A stretch of DNA of 64,000 nt from Apostichopus japonicus (Eukaryota; Echinodermata; Holothuroidea; Aspidochirotida; Stichopodidae), in NCBI RefSeq assembly GCF_037975245.1, contig NC_092582.1, positions 10,642,001 through 10,706,000 on the forward strand, read 5' to 3'. Below are positions 25,906 to 41,300 of the stretch, piece by piece. Every line of letters begins with the position of its first letter. Positions within the stretch are counted from its first letter, which is position 1. The position numbers were made by a program, and so were the translations under genes. The notes below the pieces were generated by a model. The model saw only the letters and a list, made by a program, of their open reading frames with translations. It was not told where the DNA came from and made no database searches.

Positions 25906-28545
25906 AATATCTCAGTCCATACAGTGGCGCGATGGCTTGGCGCACTGTACGAGCTGATGAGCGAGGCTCTCTTTTGCATCGGTGGTTCGAGTCCCCGGTG
26001 ATGACGTCTTTTGCCGATCTTTTACAGCGAGTGCCTACATGGGGAGCTGTAAGTATTAGTTAATCCACCTAATATCTCAGTCCATACAGTGGCGCGATGG
26101 CTTGGCGCACTGTACGAGCTGATGAGCGAGGCTCTCTTTTGCATCGGTGGTTCGAGTCCCCGGTGATGACGTCTTTTGCCGATCTTTTACAGCGAGTGCC
26201 TACATGGGGAGCTGTAAGTATTAGTTAATCCACCTAATATCTCAGTCCATACAGTGGCGCGATGGCTTGGCGCACTGTACGAGCTGATGAGCGAGGCTCT
26301 CTTTTGCATCGGTGGTTCGAGTCCCCGGTGATGACGTCTTTTGCCGATCTTTTACAGCGAGTGCCTACATGGGGAGCTGTAAGTATTAGTTAATCCACCT
26401 AATATCTCAGTCCATACAGTGGCGCGATGGCTTGGCGCACTGTACGAGCTGATGAGCGAGGCTCTCTTTTGCATCGGTGGTTCGAGTCCCCGGTGATGAC
26501 GTCTTTTGCCGATCTTTTACAGCGAGTGCCTACATGGGGAGCTGTAAGTATTAGTTAATCCACCTAATATCTCAGTCCATACAGTGGCGCGATGGCTTGG
26601 CGCACTGTACGAGCTGATGAGCGAGGCTCTCTTTTGCATCGGTGGTTCGAGTCCCCGGTGATGACGTCTTTTGCCGATCTTTTACAGCGAGTGCCTACAT
26701 GGGGAGCTGTAAGTATTAGTTAATCCACCTAATATCTCAGTCCATACAGTGGCGCGATGGCTTGGCGCACTGTACGAGCTGATGAGCGAGGCTCTCTTTT
26801 GCATCGGTGGTTCGAGTCCCCGGTGATGACGTCTTTTGCCGATCTTTTACAGCGAGTGCCTACATGGGGAGCTGTAAGTATTAGTTAATCCACCTAATAT
26901 CTCAGTCCATACAGTGGCGCGATGGCTTGGCGCACTGTACGAGCTGATGAGCGAGGCTCTCTTTTGCATCGGTGGTTCGAGTCCCCGGTGATGACGTCTT
27001 TTGCCGATCTTTTACAGCGAGTGCCTACATGGGGAGCTGTAAGTATTAGTTAATCCACCTAATATCTCAGTCCATACAGTGGCGCGATGGCTTGGCGCAC
27101 TGTACGAGCTGATGAGCGAGGCTCTCTTTTGCATCGGTGGTTCGAGTCCCCGGTGATGACGTCTTTTGCCGATCTTTTACAGCGAGTGCCTACATGGGGA
27201 GCTGTAAGTATTAGTTAATCCACCTAATATCTCAGTCCATACAGTGGCGCGATGGCTTGGCGCACTGTACGAGCTGATGAGCGAGGCTCTCTTTTGCATC
27301 GGTGGTTCGAGTCCCCGGTGATGACGTCTTTTGCCGATCTTTTACAGCGAGTGCCTACATGGGGAGCTGTAAGTATTAGTTAATCCACCTAATATCTCAG
27401 TCCATACAGTGGCGCGATGGCTTGGCGCACTGTACGAGCTGATGAGCGAGGCTCTCTTTTGCATCGGTGGTTCGAGTCCCCGGTGATGACGTCTTTTGCC
27501 GATCTTTTACAGCGAGTGCCTACATGGGGAGCTGTAAGTATTAGTTAATCCACCTAATATCTCAGTCCATACAGTGGCGCGATGGCTTGGCGCACTGTAC
27601 GAGCTGATGAGCGAGGCTCTCTTTTGCATCGGTGGTTCGAGTCCCCGGTGATGACGTCTTTTGCCGATCTTTTACAGCGAGTGCCTACATGGGGAGCTGT
27701 AAGTATTAGTTAATCCACCTAATATCTCAGTCCATACAGTGGCGCGATGGCTTGGCGCACTGTACGAGCTGATGAGCGAGGCTCTCTTTTGCATCGGTGG
27801 TTCGAGTCCCCGGTGATGACGTCTTTTGCCGATCTTTTACAGCGAGTGCCTACATGGGGAGCTGTAAGTATTAGTTAATCCACCTAATATCTCAGTCCAT
27901 ACAGTGGCGCGATGGCTTGGCGCACTGTACGAGCTGATGAGCGAGGCTCTCTTTTGCATCGGTGGTTCGAGTCCCCGGTGATGACGTCTTTTGCCGATCT
28001 TTTACAGCGAGTGCCTACATGGGGAGCTGTAAGTATTAGTTAATCCACCTAATATCTCAGTCCATACAGTGGCGCGATGGCTTGGCGCACTGTACGAGCT
28101 GATGAGCGAGGCTCTCTTTTGCATCGGTGGTTCGAGTCCCCGGTGATGACGTCTTTTGCCGATCTTTTACAGCGAGTGCCTACATGGGGAGCTGTAAGTA
28201 TTAGTTAATCCACCTAATATCTCAGTCCATACAGTGGCGCGATGGCTTGGCGCACTGTACGAGCTGATGAGCGAGGCTCTCTTTTGCATCGGTGGTTCGA
28301 GTCCCCGGTGATGACGTCTTTTGCCGATCTTTTACAGCGAGTGCCTACATGGGGAGCTGTAAGTATTAGTTAATCCACCTAATATCTCAGTCCATACAGT
28401 GGCGCGATGGCTTGGCGCACTGTACGAGCTGATGAGCGAGGCTCTCTTTTGCATCGGTGGTTCGAGTCCCCGGTGATGACGTCTTTTGCCGATCTTTTAC
28501 AGCGAGTGCCTACATGGGGAGCTGTAAGTATTAGTTAATCCACCT

Positions 28546-31500
28546 AATATCGCAGTCCATACAGTGGCGCGATGGCTTGGCGCACTGTACGAGCTGATGA
28601 GCGAGGCTCTCTTTTGCATCGGTGGTTCGAGTCCCCGGTGATGACGTCTTTTGCCGATCTTTTACAGCGAGTGCCTACATGGGGAGCTGTAAGTATTAGT
28701 TAATCCACCTAATATCTCAGTCCATACAGTGGCGCGATGGCTTGGCGCACTGTACGAGCTGATGAGCGAGGCTCTCTTTTGCATCGGTGGTTCGAGTCCC
28801 CGGTGATGACGTCTTTTGCCGATCTTTTACAGCGAGTGCCTACATGGGGAGCTGTAAGTATTAGTTAATCCACCTAATATCTCAGTCCATACAGTGGCGC
28901 GATGGCTTGGCGCACTGTACGAGCTGATGAGCGAGGCTCTCTTTTGCATCGGTGGTTCGAGTCCCCGGTGATGACGTCTTTTGCCGATCTTTTACAGCGA
29001 GTGCCTACATGGGGAGCTGTAAGTATTAGTTAATCCACCTAATATCTCAGTCCATACAGTGGCGCGATGGCTTGGCGCACTGTACGAGCTGATGAGCGAG
29101 GCTCTCTTTTGCATCGGTGGTTCGAGTCCCCGGTGATGACGTCTTTTGCCGATCTTTTACAGCGAGTGCCTACATGGGGAGCTGTACGTATTAGTTAATC
29201 CACCTAATATCTCAGTCCATACAGTGGCGCGATGGCTTGGCGCACTGTACGAGCTGATGAGCGAGGCTCTCTTTTGCATCGGTGGTTCGAGTCCCCGGTG
29301 ATGACGTCTTTTGCCGATCTTTTACAGCGAGTGCCTACATGGGGAGCTGTAAGTATTAGTTAATCCACCTAATATCTCAGTCCATACAGTGGCGCGATGG
29401 CTTGGCGCACTGTACGAGCTGATGAGCGAGGCTCTCTTTTGCATCGGTGGTTCGAGTCCCCGGTGATGACGTCTTTTGCCGATCTTTTACAGCGAGTGCC
29501 TACATGGGGAGCTGTAAGTATTAGTTAATCCACCTAATATCTCAGTCCATACAGTGGCGCGATGGCTTGGCGCACTGTACGAGCTGATGAGCGAGGCTCT
29601 CTTTTGCATCGGTGGTTCGAGTCCCCGGTGATGACGTCTTTTGCCGATCTTTTACAGCGAGTGCCTACATGGGGAGCTGTAAGTATTAGTTAATCCACCT
29701 AATATCGCAGTCCATACAGTGGCGCGATGGCTTGGCGCACTGTACGAGCTGATGAGCGAGGCTCTCTTTTGCATCGGTGGTTCGAGTCCCCGGTGATGAC
29801 GTCTTTTGCCGATCTTTTACAGCGAGTGCCTACATGGGGAGCTGTAAGTATTAGTTAATCCACCTAATATCTCAGTCCATACAGTGGCGCGATGGCTTGG
29901 CGCACTGTACGAGCTGATGAGCGAGGCTCTCTTTTGCATCGGTGGTTTGAGTCCCCGGTGATGACGTCTTTTGCCGATCTTTTACAGCGAGTGCCTACAT
30001 GGGGAGCTGTACGTATTAGTTAATCCACCTAATATCTCAGTCCATACAGTGGCGCGATGGCTTGGCGCACTGTACGAGCTGATGAGCGAGGCTCTCTTTT
30101 GCATCGGTGGTTCGAGTCCCCGGTGATGACGTCTTTTGCCGATCTTTTACAGCGAGTGCCTACATGGGGAGCTGTACGTATTAGTTAATCCACCTAATAT
30201 CTCAATCCATACAGTGGCGCGATGGCTTGGCGCACTGTACGAGCTGATGAGCGAGGCTCTCTTTTGCATCGGTGGTTCGAGTCCCCGGTGATGACGTCTT
30301 TTGCCGATCTTTTACAGCGAGTGCCTACATGGGGAGCTGTAAGTATTAGTTAATCCACCTAATATCTCAGTCCATACAGTGGCGCGATGGCTTGGCGCAC
30401 TGTACGAGCTGATGAGCGAGGCTCTCTTTTGCATCGGTGGTTCGAGTCCCCGGTGATGACGTCTTTTGCCGATCTTTTACAGCGAGTGCCTACATGGGGA
30501 GCTGTAAGTATTAGTTAATCCACCTAATATCTCAGTCCATACAGTGGCGCGATGGCTTGGCGCACTGTACGAGCTGATGAGCGAGGCTCTCTTTTGCATC
30601 GGTGGTTCGAGTCCCCGGTGATGACGTCTTTTGCCGATCTTTTACAGCGAGTGCCTACATGGGGAGCTGTAAGTATTAGTTAATCCACCTAATATCTCAG
30701 TCCATACAGTGGCGCGATGGCTTGGCGCACTGTACGAGCTGATGAGCGAGGCTCTCTTTTGCATCGGTGGTTCGAGTCCCCGGTGATGACGTCTTTTGCC
30801 GATCTTTTACAGCGAGTGCCTACATGGGGAGCTGTAAGTATTAGTTAATCCACCTAATATCGCAGTCCATACAGTGGCGCGATGGCTTGGCGCACTGTAC
30901 GAGCTGATGAGCGAGGCTCTCTTTTGCATCGGTGGTTCGAGTCCCCGGTGATGACGTCTTTTGCCGATCTTTTACAGCGAGTGCCTACATGGGGAGCTGT
31001 AAGTATTAGTTAATCCACCTAATATCTCAGTCCATACAGTGGCGCGATGGCTTGGCGCACTGTACGAGCTGATGAGCGAGGCTCTCTTTTGCATCGGTGG
31101 TTCGAGTCCCCGGTGATGACGTCTTTTGCCGATCTTTTACAGCGAGTGCCTACATGGGGAGCTGTAAGTATTAGTTAATCCACCTAATATCTCAGTCCAT
31201 ACAGTGGCGCGATGGCTTGGCGCACTGTACGAGCTGATGAGCGAGGCTCTCTTTTGCATCGGTGGTTCGAGTCCCCGGTGATGACGTCTTTTGCCGATCT
31301 TTTACAGCGAGTGCCTACATGGGGAGCTGTACGTATTAGTTAATCCACCTAATATCTCAGTCCATACAGTGGCGCGATGGCTTGGCGCACTGTACGAGCT
31401 GATGAGCGAGGCTCTCTTTTGCATCGGTGGTTCGAGTCCCCGGTGATGACGTCTTTTGCCGATCTTTTACAGCGAGTGCCTACATGGGGAGCTGTAAGTA

Positions 31501-32340
31501 TTAGTTAATCCACCTAATATCTCAGTCCATACAGTGGCGCGATGGCTTGGCGCACTGTACGAGCTGATGAGCGAGGCTCTCTTTTGCATCGGTGGTTCGA
31601 GTCCCCGGTGATGACGTCTTTTGCCGATCTTTTACAGCGAGTGCCTACATGGGGAGCTGTAAGTATTAGTTAATCCACCTAATATCTCAGTCCATACAGT
31701 GGCGCGATGGCTTGGCGCACTGTACGAGCTGATGAGCGAGGCTCTCTTTTGCATCGGTGGTTCGAGTCCCCGGTGATGACGTCTTTTGCCGATCTTTTAC
31801 AGCGAGTGCCTACATGGGGAGCTGTAAGTATTAGTTAATCCACCTAATATCTCAGTCCATACAGTGGCGCGATGGCTTGGCGCACTGTACGAGCTGATGA
31901 GCGAGGCTCTCTTTTGCATCGGTGGTTCGAGTCCCCGGTGATGACGTCTTTTGCCGATCTTTTACAGCGAGTGCCTACATGGGGAGCTGTAAGTATTAGT
32001 TAATCCACCTAATATCTCAGTCCATACAGTGGCGCGATGGCTTGGCGCACTGTACGAGCTGATGAGCGAGGCTCTCTTTTGCATCGGTGGTTCGAGTCCC
32101 CGGTGATGACGTTTTTTGCCGATCTTTTACAGCGAGTGCCTACATGGGGAGCTGTAAGTATTAGTTAATCCACCTAATACCGCAGTCCATACAGTGGCGC
32201 GATGGCTTGGCGCACTGTACGAGCTGATGAGCGAGGCTCTCTTTTGCATCGGTGGTTCGAGTCCCCGGTGATGACGTCTTTTGCCGATCTTTTACAGCGA
32301 GTGCCTACATGGGGAGCTGTAAGTATTAGTTAATCCACCT
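28546..32340 (+). repeat. Local 7-unit higher-order periodicity
   Basis: The change CTCAG to CGCAG (unit position 7) occurs at 28552, 29707, 30862 and 32182, spaced 7, 7 and 8 units. The change GTAAGTA to GTACGTA (unit position 147) occurs at 29187, 30012, 30177 and 31332, including one 7-unit step. Private changes at 29948, 30205, 32113 and 32180 mark individual units. The pattern fits amplification of a block of about 1155 bp followed by one-unit shifts. Confidence 0.7.
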
Positions 32341-35300
32341 AATATCTCAGTCCATACAGTGGCGCGATGGCTTGGCGCACTGTACGAGCTGATGAGCGAG
32401 GCTCTCTTTTGCATCGGTGGTTCGAGTCCCCGGTGATGACGTCTTTTGCCGATCTTTTACAGCGAGTGCCTACATGGGGAGCTGTAAGTATTAGTTAATC
32501 CACCTAATATCTCAGTCCATACAGTGGCGCGATGGCTTGGCGCACTGTACGAGCTGATGAGCGAGGCTCTCTTTTGCATCGGTGGTTCGAGTCCCCGGTG
32601 ATGACGTCTTTTGCCGATCTTTTACAGCGAGTGCCTACATGGGGAGCTGTAAGTATTAGTTAATCCACCTAATATCTCAGTCCATACAGTGGCGCGATGG
32701 CTTGGCGCACTGTACGAGCTGATGAGCGAGGCTCTCTTTTGCATCGGTGGTTCGAGTCCCCGGTGATGACGTCTTTTGCCGATCTTTTACAGCGAGTGCC
32801 TACATGGGGAGCTGTAAGTATTAGTTAATCCACCTAATATCTCAGTCCATACAGTGGCGCGATGGCTTGGCGCACTGTACGAGCTGATGAGCGAGGCTCT
32901 CTTTTGCATCGGTGGTTCGAGTCCCCGGTGATGACGTCTTTTGCCGATCTTTTACAGCGAGTGCCTACATGGGGAGCTGTAAGTATTAGTTAATCCACCT
33001 AATATCTCAGTCCATACAGTGGCGCGATGGCTTGGCGCACTGTACGAGCTGATGAGCGAGGCTCTCTTTTGCATCGGTGGTTCGAGTCCCCGGTGATGAC
33101 GTCTTTTGCCGATCTTTTACAGCGAGTGCCTACATGGGGAGCTGTAAGTATTAGTTAATCCACCTAATATCTCAGTCCATACAGTGGCGCGATGGCTTGG
33201 CGCACTGTACGAGCTGATGAGCGAGGCTCTCTTTTGCATCGGTGGTTCGAGTCCCCGGTGATGACGTCTTTTGCCGATCTTTTACAGCGAGTGCCTACAT
33301 GGGGAGCTGTAAGTATTAGTTAATCCACCTAATATCTCAGTCCATACAGTGGCGCGATGGCTTGGCGCACTGTACGAGCTGATGAGCGAGGCTCTCTTTT
33401 GCATCGGTGGTTCGAGTCCCCGGTGATGACGTCTTTTGCCGATCTTTTACAGCGAGTGCCTACATGGGGAGCTGTAAGTATTAGTTAATCCACCTAATAT
33501 CTCAGTCCATACAGTGGCGCGATGGCTTGGCGCACTGTACGAGCTGATGAGCGAGGCTCTCTTTTGCATCGGTGGTTCGAGTCCCCGGTGATGACGTCTT
33601 TTGCCGATCTTTTACAGCGAGTGCCTACATGGGGAGCTGTAAGTATTAGTTAATCCACCTAATATCTCAGTCCATACAGTGGCGCGATGGCTTGGCGCAC
33701 TGTACGAGCTGATGAGCGAGGCTCTCTTTTGCATCGGTGGTTCGAGTCCCCGGTGATGACGTCTTTTGCCGATCTTTTACAGCGAGTGCCTACATGGGGA
33801 GCTGTAAGTATTAGTTAATCCACCTAATATCTCAGTCCATACAGTGGCGCGATGGCTTGGCGCACTGTACGAGCTGATGAGCGAGGCTCTCTTTTGCATC
33901 GGTGGTTCGAGTCCCCGGTGATGACGTCTTTTGCCGATCTTTTACAGCGAGTGCCTACATGGGGAGCTGTAAGTATTAGTTAATCCACCTAATATCTCAG
34001 TCCATACAGTGGCGCGATGGCTTGGCGCACTGTACGAGCTGATGAGCGAGGCTCTCTTTTGCATCGGTGGTTCGAGTCCCCGGTGATGACGTCTTTTGCC
34101 GATCTTTTACAGCGAGTGCCTACATGGGGAGCTGTAAGTATTAGTTAATCCACCTAATATCTCAGTCCATACAGTGGCGCGATGGCTTGGCGCACTGTAC
34201 GAGCTGATGAGCGAGGCTCTCTTTTGCATCGGTGGTTCGAGTCCCCGGTGATGACGTCTTTTGCCGATCTTTTACAGCGAGTGCCTACATGGGGAGCTGT
34301 AAGTATTAGTTAATCCACCTAATATCTCAGTCCATACAGTGGCGCGATGGCTTGGCGCACTGTACGAGCTGATGAGCGAGGCTCTCTTTTGCATCGGTGG
34401 TTCGAGTCCCCGGTGATGACGTCTTTTGCCGATCTTTTACAGCGAGTGCCTACATGGGGAGCTGTAAGTATTAGTTAATCCACCTAATATCTCAGTCCAT
34501 ACAGTGGCGCGATGGCTTGGCGCACTGTACGAGCTGATGAGCGAGGCTCTCTTTTGCATCGGTGGTTCGAGTCCCCGGTGATGACGTCTTTTGCCGATCT
34601 TTTACAGCGAGTGCCTACATGGGGAGCTGTAAGTATTAGTTAATCCACCTAATATCTCAGTCCATACAGTGGCGCGATGGCTTGGCGCACTGTACGAGCT
34701 GATGAGCGAGGCTCTCTTTTGCATCGGTGGTTCGAGTCCCCGGTGATGACGTCTTTTGCCGATCTTTTACAGCGAGTGCCTACATGGGGAGCTGTAAGTA
34801 TTAGTTAATCCACCTAATATCTCAGTCCATACAGTGGCGCGATGGCTTGGCGCACTGTACGAGCTGATGAGCGAGGCTCTCTTTTGCATCGGTGGTTCGA
34901 GTCCCCGGTGATGACGTCTTTTGCCGATCTTTTACAGCGAGTGCCTACATGGGGAGCTGTAAGTATTAGTTAATCCACCTAATATCTCAGTCCATACAGT
35001 GGCGCGATGGCTTGGCGCACTGTACGAGCTGATGAGCGAGGCTCTCTTTTGCATCGGTGGTTCGAGTCCCCGGTGATGACGTCTTTTGCCGATCTTTTAC
35101 AGCGAGTGCCTACATGGGGAGCTGTAAGTATTAGTTAATCCACCTAATATCTCAGTCCATACAGTGGCGCGATGGCTTGGCGCACTGTACGAGCTGATGA
35201 GCGAGGCTCTCTTTTGCATCGGTGGTTCGAGTCCCCGGTGATGACGTCTTTTGCCGATCTTTTACAGCGAGTGCCTACATGGGGAGCTGTAAGTATTAGT

Positions 35301-38300
35301 TAATCCACCTAATATCTCAGTCCATACAGTGGCGCGATGGCTTGGCGCACTGTACGAGCTGATGAGCGAGGCTCTCTTTTGCATCGGTGGTTCGAGTCCC
35401 CGGTGATGACGTCTTTTGCCGATCTTTTACAGCGAGTGCCTACATGGGGAGCTGTAAGTATTAGTTAATCCACCTAATATCTCAGTCCATACAGTGGCGC
35501 GATGGCTTGGCGCACTGTACGAGCTGATGAGCGAGGCTCTCTTTTGCATCGGTGGTTCGAGTCCCCGGTGATGACGTCTTTTGCCGATCTTTTACAGCGA
35601 GTGCCTACATGGGGAGCTGTAAGTATTAGTTAATCCACCTAATATCTCAGTCCATACAGTGGCGCGATGGCTTGGCGCACTGTACGAGCTGATGAGCGAG
35701 GCTCTCTTTTGCATCGGTGGTTCGAGTCCCCGGTGATGACGTCTTTTGCCGATCTTTTACAGCGAGTGCCTACATGGGGAGCTGTAAGTATTAGTTAATC
35801 CACCTAATATCTCAGTCCATACAGTGGCGCGATGGCTTGGCGCACTGTACGAGCTGATGAGCGAGGCTCTCTTTTGCATCGGTGGTTCGAGTCCCCGGTG
35901 ATGACGTCTTTTGCCGATCTTTTACAGCGAGTGCCTACATGGGGAGCTGTAAGTATTAGTTAATCCACCTAATATCTCAGTCCATACAGTGGCGCGATGG
36001 CTTGGCGCACTGTACGAGCTGATGAGCGAGGCTCTCTTTTGCATCGGTGGTTCGAGTCCCCGGTGATGACGTCTTTTGCCGATCTTTTACAGCGAGTGCC
36101 TACATGGGGAGCTGTAAGTATTAGTTAATCCACCTAATATCTCAGTCCATACAGTGGCGCGATGGCTTGGCGCACTGTACGAGCTGATGAGCGAGGCTCT
36201 CTTTTGCATCGGTGGTTCGAGTCCCCGGTGATGACGTCTTTTGCCGATCTTTTACAGCGAGTGCCTACATGGGGAGCTGTAAGTATTAGTTAATCCACCT
36301 AATATCTCAGTCCATACAGTGGCGCGATGGCTTGGCGCACTGTACGAGCTGATGAGCGAGGCTCTCTTTTGCATCGGTGGTTCGAGTCCCCGGTGATGAC
36401 GTCTTTTGCCGATCTTTTACAGCGAGTGCCTACATGGGGAGCTGTAAGTATTAGTTAATCCACCTAATATCTCAGTCCATACAGTGGCGCGATGGCTTGG
36501 CGCACTGTACGAGCTGATGAGCGAGGCTCTCTTTTGCATCGGTGGTTCGAGTCCCCGGTGATGACGTCTTTTGCCGATCTTTTACAGCGAGTGCCTACAT
36601 GGGGAGCTGTAAGTATTAGTTAATCCACCTAATATCTCAGTCCATACAGTGGCGCGATGGCTTGGCGCACTGTACGAGCTGATGAGCGAGGCTCTCTTTT
36701 GCATCGGTGGTTCGAGTCCCCGGTGATGACGTCTTTTGCCGATCTTTTACAGCGAGTGCCTACATGGGGAGCTGTAAGTATTAGTTAATCCACCTAATAT
36801 CTCAGTCCATACAGTGGCGCGATGGCTTGGCGCACTGTACGAGCTGATGAGCGAGGCTCTCTTTTGCATCGGTGGTTCGAGTCCCCGGTGATGACGTCTT
36901 TTGCCGATCTTTTACAGCGAGTGCCTACATGGGGAGCTGTAAGTATTAGTTAATCCACCTAATATCTCAGTCCATACAGTGGCGCGATGGCTTGGCGCAC
37001 TGTACGAGCTGATGAGCGAGGCTCTCTTTTGCATCGGTGGTTCGAGTCCCCGGTGATGACGTCTTTTGCCGATCTTTTACAGCGAGTGCCTACATGGGGA
37101 GCTGTAAGTATTAGTTAATCCACCTAATATCTCAGTCCATACAGTGGCGCGATGGCTTGGCGCACTGTACGAGCTGATGAGCGAGGCTCTCTTTTGCATC
37201 GGTGGTTCGAGTCCCCGGTGATGACGTCTTTTGCCGATCTTTTACAGCGAGTGCCTACATGGGGAGCTGTAAGTATTAGTTAATCCACCTAATATCTCAG
37301 TCCATACAGTGGCGCGATGGCTTGGCGCACTGTACGAGCTGATGAGCGAGGCTCTCTTTTGCATCGGTGGTTCGAGTCCCCGGTGATGACGTCTTTTGCC
37401 GATCTTTTACAGCGAGTGCCTACATGGGGAGCTGTAAGTATTAGTTAATCCACCTAATATCTCAGTCCATACAGTGGCGCGATGGCTTGGCGCACTGTAC
37501 GAGCTGATGAGCGAGGCTCTCTTTTGCATCGGTGGTTCGAGTCCCCGGTGATGACGTCTTTTGCCGATCTTTTACAGCGAGTGCCTACATGGGGAGCTGT
37601 AAGTATTAGTTAATCCACCTAATATCTCAGTCCATACAGTGGCGCGATGGCTTGGCGCACTGTACGAGCTGATGAGCGAGGCTCTCTTTTGCATCGGTGG
37701 TTCGAGTCCCCGGTGATGACGTCTTTTGCCGATCTTTTACAGCGAGTGCCTACATGGGGAGCTGTAAGTATTAGTTAATCCACCTAATATCTCAGTCCAT
37801 ACAGTGGCGCGATGGCTTGGCGCACTGTACGAGCTGATGAGCGAGGCTCTCTTTTGCATCGGTGGTTCGAGTCCCCGGTGATGACGTCTTTTGCCGATCT
37901 TTTACAGCGAGTGCCTACATGGGGAGCTGTAAGTATTAGTTAATCCACCTAATATCTCAGTCCATACAGTGGCGCGATGGCTTGGCGCACTGTACGAGCT
38001 GATGAGCGAGGCTCTCTTTTGCATCGGTGGTTCGAGTCCCCGGTGATGACGTCTTTTGCCGATCTTTTACAGCGAGTGCCTACATGGGGAGCTGTAAGTA
38101 TTAGTTAATCCACCTAATATCTCAGTCCATACAGTGGCGCGATGGCTTGGCGCACTGTACGAGCTGATGAGCGAGGCTCTCTTTTGCATCGGTGGTTCGA
38201 GTCCCCGGTGATGACGTCTTTTGCCGATCTTTTACAGCGAGTGCCTACATGGGGAGCTGTAAGTATTAGTTAATCCACCTAATATCTCAGTCCATACAGT

Positions 38301-41300
38301 GGCGCGATGGCTTGGCGCACTGTACGAGCTGATGAGCGAGGCTCTCTTTTGCATCGGTGGTTCGAGTCCCCGGTGATGACGTCTTTTGCCGATCTTTTAC
38401 AGCGAGTGCCTACATGGGGAGCTGTAAGTATTAGTTAATCCACCTAATATCTCAGTCCATACAGTGGCGCGATGGCTTGGCGCACTGTACGAGCTGATGA
38501 GCGAGGCTCTCTTTTGCATCGGTGGTTCGAGTCCCCGGTGATGACGTCTTTTGCCGATCTTTTACAGCGAGTGCCTACATGGGGAGCTGTAAGTATTAGT
38601 TAATCCACCTAATATCTCAGTCCATACAGTGGCGCGATGGCTTGGCGCACTGTACGAGCTGATGAGCGAGGCTCTCTTTTGCATCGGTGGTTCGAGTCCC
38701 CGGTGATGACGTCTTTTGCCGATCTTTTACAGCGAGTGCCTACATGGGGAGCTGTAAGTATTAGTTAATCCACCTAATATCTCAGTCCATACAGTGGCGC
38801 GATGGCTTGGCGCACTGTACGAGCTGATGAGCGAGGCTCTCTTTTGCATCGGTGGTTCGAGTCCCCGGTGATGACGTCTTTTGCCGATCTTTTACAGCGA
38901 GTGCCTACATGGGGAGCTGTAAGTATTAGTTAATCCACCTAATATCTCAGTCCATACAGTGGCGCGATGGCTTGGCGCACTGTACGAGCTGATGAGCGAG
39001 GCTCTCTTTTGCATCGGTGGTTCGAGTCCCCGGTGATGACGTCTTTTGCCGATCTTTTACAGCGAGTGCCTACATGGGGAGCTGTAAGTATTAGTTAATC
39101 CACCTAATATCTCAGTCCATACAGTGGCGCGATGGCTTGGCGCACTGTACGAGCTGATGAGCGAGGCTCTCTTTTGCATCGGTGGTTCGAGTCCCCGGTG
39201 ATGACGTCTTTTGCCGATCTTTTACAGCGAGTGCCTACATGGGGAGCTGTAAGTATTAGTTAATCCACCTAATATCTCAGTCCATACAGTGGCGCGATGG
39301 CTTGGCGCACTGTACGAGCTGATGAGCGAGGCTCTCTTTTGCATCGGTGGTTCGAGTCCCCGGTGATGACGTCTTTTGCCGATCTTTTACAGCGAGTGCC
39401 TACATGGGGAGCTGTAAGTATTAGTTAATCCACCTAATATCTCAGTCCATACAGTGGCGCGATGGCTTGGCGCACTGTACGAGCTGATGAGCGAGGCTCT
39501 CTTTTGCATCGGTGGTTCGAGTCCCCGGTGATGACGTCTTTTGCCGATCTTTTACAGCGAGTGCCTACATGGGGAGCTGTAAGTATTAGTTAATCCACCT
39601 AATATCTCAGTCCATACAGTGGCGCGATGGCTTGGCGCACTGTACGAGCTGATGAGCGAGGCTCTCTTTTGCATCGGTGGTTCGAGTCCCCGGTGATGAC
39701 GTCTTTTGCCGATCTTTTACAGCGAGTGCCTACATGGGGAGCTGTAAGTATTAGTTAATCCACCTAATATCTCAGTCCATACAGTGGCGCGATGGCTTGG
39801 CGCACTGTACGAGCTGATGAGCGAGGCTCTCTTTTGCATCGGTGGTTCGAGTCCCCGGTGATGACGTCTTTTGCCGATCTTTTACAGCGAGTGCCTACAT
39901 GGGGAGCTGTAAGTATTAGTTAATCCACCTAATATCTCAGTCCATACAGTGGCGCGATGGCTTGGCGCACTGTACGAGCTGATGAGCGAGGCTCTCTTTT
40001 GCATCGGTGGTTCGAGTCCCCGGTGATGACGTCTTTTGCCGATCTTTTACAGCGAGTGCCTACATGGGGAGCTGTAAGTATTAGTTAATCCACCTAATAT
40101 CTCAGTCCATACAGTGGCGCGATGGCTTGGCGCACTGTACGAGCTGATGAGCGAGGCTCTCTTTTGCATCGGTGGTTCGAGTCCCCGGTGATGACGTCTT
40201 TTGCCGATCTTTTACAGCGAGTGCCTACATGGGGAGCTGTAAGTATTAGTTAATCCACCTAATATCTCAGTCCATACAGTGGCGCGATGGCTTGGCGCAC
40301 TGTACGAGCTGATGAGCGAGGCTCTCTTTTGCATCGGTGGTTCGAGTCCCCGGTGATGACGTCTTTTGCCGATCTTTTACAGCGAGTGCCTACATGGGGA
40401 GCTGTAAGTATTAGTTAATCCACCTAATATCTCAGTCCATACAGTGGCGCGATGGCTTGGCGCACTGTACGAGCTGATGAGCGAGGCTCTCTTTTGCATC
40501 GGTGGTTCGAGTCCCCGGTGATGACGTCTTTTGCCGATCTTTTACAGCGAGTGCCTACATGGGGAGCTGTAAGTATTAGTTAATCCACCTAATATCTCAG
40601 TCCATACAGTGGCGCGATGGCTTGGCGCACTGTACGAGCTGATGAGCGAGGCTCTCTTTTGCATCGGTGGTTCGAGTCCCCGGTGATGACGTCTTTTGCC
40701 GATCTTTTACAGCGAGTGCCTACATGGGGAGCTGTAAGTATTAGTTAATCCACCTAATATCTCAGTCCATACAGTGGCGCGATGGCTTGGCGCACTGTAC
40801 GAGCTGATGAGCGAGGCTCTCTTTTGCATCGGTGGTTCGAGTCCCCGGTGATGACGTCTTTTGCCGATCTTTTACAGCGAGTGCCTACATGGGGAGCTGT
40901 AAGTATTAGTTAATCCACCTAATATCTCAGTCCATACAGTGGCGCGATGGCTTGGCGCACTGTACGAGCTGATGAGCGAGGCTCTCTTTTGCATCGGTGG
41001 TTCGAGTCCCCGGTGATGACGTCTTTTGCCGATCTTTTACAGCGAGTGCCTACATGGGGAGCTGTAAGTATTAGTTAATCCACCTAATATCTCAGTCCAT
41101 ACAGTGGCGCGATGGCTTGGCGCACTGTACGAGCTGATGAGCGAGGCTCTCTTTTGCATCGGTGGTTCGAGTCCCCGGTGATGACGTCTTTTGCCGATCT
41201 TTTACAGCGAGTGCCTACATGGGGAGCTGTAAGTATTAGTTAATCCACCTAATATCTCAGTCCATACAGTGGCGCGATGGCTTGGCGCACTGTACGAGCT

